DNA from: Actinomycetota bacterium
GTDB taxonomy: Bacteria > Actinomycetota > Acidimicrobiia > Acidimicrobiales > Ilumatobacteraceae
DNA length: 5,740 nucleotides
Direction of reading: 5' to 3'
NCBI GenBank assembly: GCA_009705435.1
Contig: WLTJ01000119.1
Span: 1 to 5,740, forward strand
The position numbers were made by a program, and so were the translations under genes. The notes under the pieces were generated by a model, which made no database searches, was not told the origin of the DNA, and worked only from the letters and a program-made list of their open reading frames with translations. Of this stretch, positions 1 through 5,167 are shown one piece after another (the first letter of the stretch is position 1; every line of letters begins with the position of its first letter).

Positions 1-12
1 AAGTAAAGAACC

Positions 13-1530
13 ATGGCAAAAATTCTTCACATTTGGTCGCTCTCAAAGTCGTTTCCGGGCCAAGTCGCCCTGCAAGATGCCACTTTCGATGTTGAGGAAG
101 GCGAAGTTCATGCCCTCGTGGGTCAAAATGGCTCCGGTAAATCGACCCTGATCAAAGTCCTCGCGGGCTTCCACCAGCCAGATCCTGGTCACAACGTCAC
201 GATGCGCGATGAGGTCTTTGACATCGGTGATGCTACGGCAGCACATCGTGCAGGTATCCGTTTTGTACATCAGGATCTGGGACTCGTGGAGGCCGTGAGC
301 GCAGTTGAGAACCTGGCTCTTGGTTTTGGCTATCGAACTGGTTTTGGCCGTCGCATCAACTGGAAGAAAGAAACACTGAAGACCAAACAGGCTCTGCTCG
401 ATCTTGGCTTTGATATTGATGTGCGTGTACCAGTTGCCGCTCTCGGTGGCGCAGCACGAACGGGTGTGGCGATTGCTCGGGCTTTGCAAGAATCCGAGCA
501 GAATATTTCGATTTTGGTCCTTGATGAACCGACGGCTTCCCTGCCTGGGGCAGATGTCGACAGACTGTTCAACGCCATTCGTCGTCTGAAGACTCGTGGC
601 ATCGCAGTCGTCTTTGTATCGCATCACCTTGAGGAAGTTTTCGAAATCGCCGATCGAGTCACTGTTTTGCGGGACGCCAAAGTTGTGGCCACGGTTCAAG
701 CCAATGAATTAGACATGTCGTCTCTCATTGAATTGATCGTTGGTCGCAAGGTGACTGCGGCAACAGTGAATCGATCCATTGATCAAAGTCTTGAGCCGCG
801 CTTACGGGTGACAGATTTATGGGGTCTAGGAATGAACGATGTCAGTCTCGAAGTTCGACCAGGAGAGGTTTTAGGCGTGGCTGGTCTAACTGGTTCGGGG
901 CGAGACACAATGATTCCGATGTTGTCGGGAGCGATGGAGCGTCTTGGAGATGTTTCGATCGACGGAGTAACAATTCGTGCGGGTAAGCCGAGTGCGGCTA
1001 TCGCCGCGGGACTTGCTTTCGTGCCAGCAGATCGCTTACGCAACGGCATCATCTCGATGATGAGTGTGCGGTCAAATACAACGATCGCCAATGTGTCTCG
1101 TAATAAGACAGGGTTGCGACTGAATCACAAAAAGGAACGTGCTGAAACTCAGGATTGGATTTCACAACTTTCGGTCGTGACGACCAGCAGTGAAGCGCCA
1201 ATTTCAACCTTGTCGGGTGGCAACCAACAAAAAGTGATGATGGCACGAAGCTTTCGCTTAGATCCAAAAGTCTTGTTGCTTGATGAGCCCACACAAGGCG
1301 TGGATATCGGGGCCAAAGAAGAGATTCATTCTTTCGTTGATGCAGCAGCGGCGAACGGTTCCGCTGTGGTGATCGCTTCGACGGACTCTGGTGAGTTGGC
1401 CCGTCTGTGTGACCGCGTCATTGTGATGCACCGTGGTCGGATCGTGGACACGATTGTGCGCGGTGAAGGGTCTATGGCTCAAAGTATCGACAAGGTTCTA
1501 CTTGCAGGCTCAAGCCTGGCAACCAATTAA
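13..1530 (+). CDS. Sugar-type ABC transporter ATP-binding protein (RbsA/XylG/MglA class, two fused ATPase domains)
   Basis: This 505-residue cytoplasmic ATPase should power import of a carbohydrate or similar small molecule through the permease encoded next. The length and two tandem nucleotide-binding domains are typical of the class. Domain 1 has Walker A GQNGSGKST (37-45), the Q-loop glutamine in FVHQD (about 87), Walker B ending LVLDE (catalytic E172) and the switch histidine in VSHH (about 204). Domain 2 has the GLTGSGR loop (291-297), which lacks the Walker A lysine as is usual in this family, a perfect signature LSGGNQQKV (400-408) and Walker B LLLDEPTQGVD (421-431). The odd point is the domain 1 signature: LGGAART (144-150) replaces an LSxxQ-like motif, losing the serine. 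An in-frame TAA at 4-6 makes ATG 13 the first possible ATG start; the Shine-Dalgarno sequence before it is weak. The binding-protein gene is presumably upstream, outside the window. Family is certain; substrate is unknown. Confidence 0.96.
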   Translation: MAKILHIWSLSKSFPGQVALQDATFDVEEGEVHALVGQNGSGKSTLIKVLAGFHQPDPGHNVTMRDEVFDIGDATAAHRAGIRFVHQDLGLVEAVSAVENLALGFGYRTGFGRRINWKKETLKTKQALLDLGFDIDVRVPVAALGGAARTGVAIARALQESEQNISILVLDEPTASLPGADVDRLFNAIRRLKTRGIAVVFVSHHLEEVFEIADRVTVLRDAKVVATVQANELDMSSLIELIVGRKVTAATVNRSIDQSLEPRLRVTDLWGLGMNDVSLEVRPGEVLGVAGLTGSGRDTMIPMLSGAMERLGDVSIDGVTIRAGKPSAAIAAGLAFVPADRLRNGIISMMSVRSNTTIANVSRNKTGLRLNHKKERAETQDWISQLSVVTTSSEAPISTLSGGNQQKVMMARSFRLDPKVLLLDEPTQGVDIGAKEEIHSFVDAAAANGSAVVIASTDSGELARLCDRVIVMHRGRIVDTIVRGEGSMAQSIDKVLLAGSSLATN

Positions 1531-1564
1531 TGATTGAAATTCGTCCCAAACAAAATGTGAAGTG

Positions 1565-1572
1565 AAAGGAAG
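1565..1572 (+). promoter_or_regulatory. Ribosome binding site of the permease gene
   Basis: AAAGGAAG lies four bases before ATG 1577. It is the clearest Shine-Dalgarno site on the plus strand and decides the permease start: the in-frame GTG at 1562 sits before this site and would place it inside the coding region. Confidence 0.75.
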
Positions 1573-1576
1573 ACAT

Positions 1577-2605
1577 ATGTCAACCAGTGAAGCAGCGGTG
1601 TTAGCCGCCCCGAAAAGATCTTTATTGAACCGACTCGGATTGGATCGCTTTAGCGCTCTGTATCTTTGGGGAGGATTCATGATCATTTTTGGATTGTGGA
1701 AACCCGACACCTTTTTAAGCATGACGAGTGCCAAGTTGGTCTTGGGCGAAAATGTCAGCACTGGTATTTTGGCTTTGGCCTTCTTGGTGCCGTTCTGTGC
1801 CGCAACGTTTGACTTGTCAATCGGTGCCGTGATGTCAATGTCGGTTGTGACGATGTGTTTCTTATCCGATGAGAAATCACGCTCATTCAATATGCCGGTG
1901 GGTGTTGCGGCTGTTCTCACGCTCGTGGTGTGTACCTTGATTGGTGTTGTTTCCGGCTTCATTGTTGTCAAACTCAAGGTCAACTCTTTTATTGCCACTT
2001 TGGGTTTGGGTCAGGTGATCAGCGCAGTTGTGTTGAAAGTTTCCTTCAATCGCCAGATCACCGATGTCTTCTCCGGCACCTTCGAGAAATTCGGACGCAA
2101 TCAGTACTTCGGAATTCCGGTGGTCTTTTTCTACCTCGCCGTGGCAGGAATCATCATCTGGTATGTGCTGGAACACACGCCAGTCGGACGTTTTATTTAC
2201 GCCACTGGCGGCAACCCAGAGGCAGCGCGATTGGCTGGGGTAAAGACGGACCGCATGGTCTGGGGTTCGTTGATCGCCTCGTCTTTCTTGGCTGGGGTAG
2301 CGGGCATTGTCTTTAGCGCCAAGGTCGGCTTGTTCACCGCAGCGACTGGTCCCAACTATTTGTTCCCAGCGATCGCCGCAGTGTTCTTTGGAGCGTCACA
2401 ACTGAAGGGTCGCCCAAATGTGGCCGGAACATTCATTGCTTTGTATGCCTTGGCCTTCGGTATCAAGGGTCTGCAACTTGTTGTCGGAACTGACTCGTAT
2501 TGGGTGAACCCAATGTTCCAAGGTACGACGTTGATCATTGCGGTTTCCTTGGCCAGCCAAAAGGGTCTTGCCAAGATGCGCAAGCGCAAGGTTCAGACAA
2601 CTTGA
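1577..2605 (+). CDS. Sugar-type ABC transporter permease (RbsC/BPD_transp_2 family)
   Basis: This 342-residue inner-membrane permease should form the translocation channel with the preceding ATPase, probably as a homodimer as in other single-permease systems of the ribose class. After a short polar N-terminus come repeated hydrophobic segments, roughly at 27-42, 60-75, 82-96, 108-131, 138-154, 179-197, 228-247, 262-274, 282-303 and 314-327, ending in a basic tail (KMRKRK). Family landmarks are FDLSIGA (78-84, the usual DLSVG motif), VNSFIATLGL (135-144) and the ATPase-coupling loop GGNPEAARLAGV (211-222). The region AAVFFGASQLKGRPNVAGT (267-285) matches the conserved C-terminal half, but ASQLKGRP replaces the common glycine-rich GTSLxGGxG. 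Start chosen at ATG 1577 because of the upstream AAAGGAAG. The gap after the ATPase gene is 46 bases, consistent with one transcript. Family is secure; substrate is not. Confidence 0.95.
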   Translation: MSTSEAAVLAAPKRSLLNRLGLDRFSALYLWGGFMIIFGLWKPDTFLSMTSAKLVLGENVSTGILALAFLVPFCAATFDLSIGAVMSMSVVTMCFLSDEKSRSFNMPVGVAAVLTLVVCTLIGVVSGFIVVKLKVNSFIATLGLGQVISAVVLKVSFNRQITDVFSGTFEKFGRNQYFGIPVVFFYLAVAGIIIWYVLEHTPVGRFIYATGGNPEAARLAGVKTDRMVWGSLIASSFLAGVAGIVFSAKVGLFTAATGPNYLFPAIAAVFFGASQLKGRPNVAGTFIALYALAFGIKGLQLVVGTDSYWVNPMFQGTTLIIAVSLASQKGLAKMRKRKVQTT

Positions 2606-2632
2606 TCTAGCTCTCTATGTCATGCTTATTGG

Positions 2633-3508
2633 GTGACATTGGATTGGACAGAACTCACTCGGCGAAGTGCATTCGCATCGCACCGTCTCATCGGCTGGAT
2701 CTATTGGGATCCTCGGGCGATTGAGTTATACGCGGGGCTGGGGATACCCAATGGAGTGGGGTACTACGTGGCGAGTCGCGGAGCCCCCTTGTTGCCTGCT
2801 GGGCATCAGGCTGTATCTGCTGCCTTTTATTCGATTCGGGCTGACTTCATTGAGTTTGCGGTGACTTTGGCTGGTCAGAACACGTCATGGCAAGAGATTT
2901 TCGCGGCTCGCAATCAAGCAGTGGGCGAGGGCTTGCGTCAGTATGTACCAGAAATTTGCGAAGGTCTCGCTGCCCTAGATGGTGATCTATGGCGAGTCGC
3001 CGATGCCCTCCCTGAATCGGGGAGAGTGTGCTTTGCTGCGCATCGTCAAGCCCCACGAGATGAGGATCCTTTGGTCTCGGCGTGGTTGGCTGTGAACTGC
3101 ATCAGAGAATGGCGCGGCGACACTCACTTCGCCGTTCTGACTTCGGAAGATATTTCACGCGTTCAGGCTGGAATCTTGCATGATGCCCATCTCAACTACG
3201 GCGGGTGGATCGCGCAAAGTCGCGGAGCCGATGCCGATGCCATCACGCATGCTTTTGCCGATCTTGAAATCAGAGGTCTGGCCGACAACGGAGTTGTTTC
3301 CACGGCGGGACTAGCGGTACGTGAACTGATCGAAGAACGCACCAACGACATCTGCCAGCGGGCATGGGAATCGTTGGGATTAACGAACACGGAACGGTTC
3401 CTGGATCTCGTTGAACCCATCGGTGAAAGATTGTTGGGCCGCATTGATGCAACTGCTGGCCCGAACTGGATGCCCGCAGCACGTGAGCGCCGCCCCGACA
3501 CCGCCTAA
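2633..3508 (+). CDS. SCO6745-like actinobacterial helical (winged-helix-like) protein
   Basis: This 291-residue soluble protein resembles the SCO6745 family, which is common in actinobacteria, is often labelled helix-turn-helix or MarR-like, and has no settled function. Visible family-like blocks are HRLIGWIYWDPRAIELYAGLG (start about 17), YYVASRGAPL (44-53), AFYSIRADFIEFAV (64-77), LWRVADALPESG (119-130) and REWRGDTHFAVL (158-169). A C-terminal part (about 205-250) reads like a winged helix: LEIRGLADNGVVSTAGLAVRELIEERTND. There is no signal peptide or membrane segment. The start is GTG 2633, the first start codon after an in-frame stop; that stop is the permease's own TGA at 2603-2605, so the two genes share a frame with a 27-base gap. 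No good Shine-Dalgarno is visible, which suggests coupling or leaderless-style initiation. It could be a ligand sensor for the operon or an enzyme; neither is shown. The family call is from memory of its motifs. Confidence 0.8.
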   Translation: MTLDWTELTRRSAFASHRLIGWIYWDPRAIELYAGLGIPNGVGYYVASRGAPLLPAGHQAVSAAFYSIRADFIEFAVTLAGQNTSWQEIFAARNQAVGEGLRQYVPEICEGLAALDGDLWRVADALPESGRVCFAAHRQAPRDEDPLVSAWLAVNCIREWRGDTHFAVLTSEDISRVQAGILHDAHLNYGGWIAQSRGADADAITHAFADLEIRGLADNGVVSTAGLAVRELIEERTNDICQRAWESLGLTNTERFLDLVEPIGERLLGRIDATAGPNWMPAARERRPDTA

Positions 3509-3527
3509 TTTGTGCGAGACTACTGTG

Positions 3528-4643
3528 ATGTCTGTTACCACTATTGAAGTTGATCGTCGTCAAATTAGTAGATCGCGTGTCCACTCTGAGTCTGAAGTTG
3601 TACTTCAAGATGGCGAAGTTCGACTGCGCGTCGAGGCCTTTGCGCTGACAAGCAACAACATCACGTACGGCGTATTCGGCGATGCAATGGGATATTGGAA
3701 TTTCTTTCCAGGAGCGCCAGATGCCGAGACTCCTTGGGGGCGGATTCCTGTGTGGGGCTTTGCCGAGGTCGTTGAAACTCGTGTGTCGGACCTGCCAGTT
3801 GGGCGGCGAATCTACGGCTTTCTCCCGATGAGCAATCAAATCATTGTCAAGGCAGGCCGTCTTGATGAGCGGAGTTTTGTGGATATGTCGGAGCATCGTG
3901 CACCGATGGCAGCGGCTTACAACCGCTACGTATTCACTGATCAAGATCCGATCTATCACCCCGATCGTGAGGCTCAGCACATGGTGCTGTGGCCATTATT
4001 TATGACTTCGTTCATGGTGGATGATGTCCTGGGGCAAAATGTGCTGGAAAGCGATCCCAATAGCGTTGCCTCGGTGGTGATTTCTAGCGCTTCAAGTAAG
4101 ACCGCTATCGGATCGGCGCATCTTTTGGCACGCCGTCCTGGAGTGAGCGTTGTTGGGTTGACATCGTCAAAAAATGCTGATTTTGTTCGCTCCTTGGACT
4201 GTTTTCACCGAGTGGTGACGTACGACATGATGAGCGATTTACCTTCTGGGACTGCGGCTGATATCTGCGCCTATGTCGATGTCGCCGGAGATAGTGCTGT
4301 GACATGGGGAGTGCACGAGCATTATGGAGATGATTTGGCGTACAGCCTGGCGGTCGGTGGAACACATTGGGATGCTCGTGCTCGAGTCCCAGGTAGGTCG
4401 CTGGCTGGCCCCAAACCTCAGCCCTTTTTCGCCCCGACCCAAATAGCCCTACGAAATAAAGAGTGGGGCCGCGCAGGACTTGATCAGCGGGTGAGTGAGG
4501 CGTGGAACCGTTTCTCGGAAGGGACTGCACCGTGGTTACAGGTTGCTCCGACTTCTGGACCGTCTGGCGTTGAAGCCTTATTCCAAGAATTGCTGGCTGG
4601 ACGAGTAGACCCCAGCGTCGGTCATATCTGCTCGATGCACTGA
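3528..4643 (+). CDS. DUF2855 family protein, divergent medium-chain dehydrogenase/reductase-like
   Basis: This 371-residue soluble protein matches DUF2855, a family of unknown function with a medium-chain dehydrogenase-like layout. The N-terminal, GroES-like part has VRLRVEAFALTSNNITYGVFGDAMGYW (starting about 31), WGRIPVWGFAEVVET (70-84) and VGRRIYGFLPMS (91-102). The second part looks like a Rossmann fold: a strand and turn VVISSASSKTAIGSAHLLAR (183-202), then VVGLTSSKNADFVRSL (208-223) and YVDVAGDSAV (249-258). The SSASSKTAIGS turn stands where quinone-oxidoreductase relatives have a glycine-rich dinucleotide loop, so cofactor binding may be altered. No zinc-ligand cysteine cluster is seen. 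Start chosen at ATG 3528; GTG 3525 is equally possible, and an upstream in-frame ATG at 3411 would overlap the previous gene by about 98 bases without family support. No Shine-Dalgarno is clear. It is the last gene of the operon, 19 bases after the SCO6745-like gene. Confidence 0.88.
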   Translation: MSVTTIEVDRRQISRSRVHSESEVVLQDGEVRLRVEAFALTSNNITYGVFGDAMGYWNFFPGAPDAETPWGRIPVWGFAEVVETRVSDLPVGRRIYGFLPMSNQIIVKAGRLDERSFVDMSEHRAPMAAAYNRYVFTDQDPIYHPDREAQHMVLWPLFMTSFMVDDVLGQNVLESDPNSVASVVISSASSKTAIGSAHLLARRPGVSVVGLTSSKNADFVRSLDCFHRVVTYDMMSDLPSGTAADICAYVDVAGDSAVTWGVHEHYGDDLAYSLAVGGTHWDARARVPGRSLAGPKPQPFFAPTQIALRNKEWGRAGLDQRVSEAWNRFSEGTAPWLQVAPTSGPSGVEALFQELLAGRVDPSVGHICSMH

Positions 4644-4657
4644 TCCGGGACGCGAAA

Positions 4658-4695
4658 CAGGGGCCGGTTTCCGGTTTCCCGTGAGCCGACCCCTG
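4658..4695. terminator. Likely bidirectional terminator hairpin between convergent genes
   Basis: CAGGGG (4658-4663) pairs with CCCCTG (4690-4695). After one C-A mismatch the stem continues CGG (4665-4667) with CCG (4686-4688), a T-G wobble and a T-A pair, leaving a 14-base loop. It lies 14 bases after the DUF2855 stop and 31 bases beyond the stop of the minus-strand gene. There is no real T-tract on the plus side and only TTT on the minus side, so it is a strong hairpin but an imperfect intrinsic terminator. Confidence 0.7.
4664..4677. repeat. Two tandem copies of CCGGTTT inside the terminator hairpin
   Basis: CCGGTTT occurs twice in direct succession, at 4664-4670 and 4671-4677, followed by CCC. 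The first copy forms part of the stem and the second lies in the loop. A small slippage duplication is the simplest explanation; it also gives the 5' arm a second register in which to pair. Confidence 0.6.
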
Positions 4696-4722
4696 CGTCT
4701 AAGTAGTTAAAACTGTGGGTGA

Positions 4723-4734
4723 GGGCTTAAGCCC
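4723..4734. other. Perfect 12-base palindrome over the stop codon of the small membrane protein gene
   Basis: GGGCTTAAGCCC is a perfect palindrome. Its centre contains the TTA (4727-4729) that is the minus-strand TAA stop. As RNA it could form only a four-pair GGGC/GCCC stem with a TTAA loop, possibly helping transcription to end before the larger hairpin. Function is unproven and chance is possible. Confidence 0.4.
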
Positions 4735-5035
4735 GCATGCCCTTTGAAATTGCACCGAAGACTGCGTCCTTGAGCGGAATCATGCCGCAAATGACGGCTC
4801 CGTTAACGACGATGTTCTTCCAGTCGTCAGCCCATGAGGCACCCCATGTTCCCAATGGATACGCCTCAAGCAACCACACGATGAGGATCGAAATACCCAG
4901 TGTGAGGTTTGCTCCGATGATCGGGAGCTTCTTGATGGTGTCGCCGAGACCAACGGTGTTCAGGACGGAATTAAGTACTGTCATCACTGCTTCAAGCAGG
5001 ACTGCCATAACAATCAAAATTGCAACTGTATACAT
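4727..5035 (-). CDS. Small hydrophobic membrane protein of unknown function (about 102 residues)
   Basis: I do not recognise this protein. It has three hydrophobic stretches: about residues 2-21 (YTVAILIVMAVLLEAVMTVL), 38-58 (including LTLGISILIVWLLEAY) and 74-96 (IVVNGAVICGMIPLKDAVFG). A glycine/lysine turn GLGDTIKKLP (29-38) and an aromatic acidic segment TWGASWADDW (63-72) separate them. The C-terminus is short and basic (SKGMRA). There are no catalytic motifs and no cysteine pair. Size and shape resemble phage holins and other small integral membrane proteins, but there are no neighbouring phage genes to support that. The start is ATG 5035 because GAAGGAG lies five bases before it; a longer reading from ATG 5071 would put the ribosome site and the leader hairpin inside the coding region. 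It is convergent with DUF2855 and 132 bases downstream of the next minus-strand gene. The real-gene call rests on the strong ribosome site and coherent hydrophobic pattern. Confidence 0.8.
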   Translation of the reverse strand: MYTVAILIVMAVLLEAVMTVLNSVLNTVGLGDTIKKLPIIGANLTLGISILIVWLLEAYPLGTWGASWADDWKNIVVNGAVICGMIPLKDAVFGAISKGMRA

Positions 5036-5040
5036 TATTT

Positions 5041-5047
5041 CTCCTTC
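5041..5047 (-). promoter_or_regulatory. Ribosome binding site of the small membrane protein gene
   Basis: Read on the minus strand, GAAGGAG is followed by AAATA and then ATG. It is a near-perfect Shine-Dalgarno at good spacing, stronger than those of the plus-strand genes here, and it fixes the start at 5035. Confidence 0.8.
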
Positions 5048-5053
5048 AGTAGT

Positions 5054-5076
5054 GCCGTCTTGCGGCGGCAAACGGC
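5054..5076 (-). promoter_or_regulatory. Leader hairpin just before the ribosome binding site of the small membrane protein gene
   Basis: On the minus strand GCCGT (5076-5072) pairs with ACGGC (5058-5054), and the inner TTGC (5071-5068) pairs with GCAA (5063-5060). This gives nine pairs, one bulged G and a CGCC tetraloop. Only six bases separate it from GAAGGAG. It does not cover the ribosome site, so it may stabilise the mRNA, keep the ribosome site open, or serve as one arm of a switch. No poly-T follows, so it is not a terminator in this direction. No known riboswitch or thermometer consensus was recognised. Confidence 0.5.
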
Positions 5077-5167
5077 AATCTATGAGACCCTTGCCACAGG
5101 GTGGTGGATGCCAGTAAAAAACCTTGTGAACAGGTGAAATGCAGCCTTCGGGACCGTCCTGTGCGAC

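Noticed and set aside
43..699. Long minus-strand open frame of 218 codons opposite the ATPase gene
   Set aside because: It lies entirely antisense to a secure ATPase gene, its translation shows no family motif, and it has no clear ribosome site; it is a by-product of the coding bias on the other strand.
883..1530. Loss of the Walker A lysine and switch histidine in the second ATPase domain as evidence of decay
   Set aside because: These changes are normal in the RbsA/MglA class, and the rest of the domain, including LSGGNQQ and Walker B, is intact.
1930..2316. Plus-strand open frame of 128 codons inside the permease gene
   Set aside because: It is out of frame with a permease whose motifs cover the same bases, and its translation is of low-quality, tryptophan- and cysteine-rich composition.
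3411..3527. Longer N-terminus for the DUF2855 protein from ATG 3411
   Set aside because: It would overlap the upstream gene by about 98 bases and adds 39 residues with no resemblance to the family's N-terminus; ATG 3528 or GTG 3525 fits better.
3270..3980. Minus-strand open frame of 236 codons across the SCO6745-like and DUF2855 genes
   Set aside because: It spans two supported plus-strand genes and their gap. Its translation is rich in Cys, His and Arg with no recognisable domain, as expected of an antisense shadow.
4727..5035. Phage holin and hence a prophage remnant
   Set aside because: Only size and helix count suggest it; there is no endolysin, integrase, tRNA or att-like repeat in the window.
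5036..5071. Longer start for the small membrane protein from ATG 5071
   Set aside because: The extra 12 residues are encoded by the leader hairpin and the ribosome site itself, and the hydrophobic protein begins naturally at ATG 5035.
5079..5131. Sigma-70-type promoter for the small membrane gene (TTCACA and TAGATT-like boxes)
   Set aside because: The two boxes are about 40 bases apart rather than 16-19, and no better pair was found.
5116..5134. Intrinsic terminator for the right-hand minus-strand gene ending in six T
   Set aside because: The stem before the T-run is only about four pairs with a bulge (CCTG with CAAGG), too weak to call a terminator.
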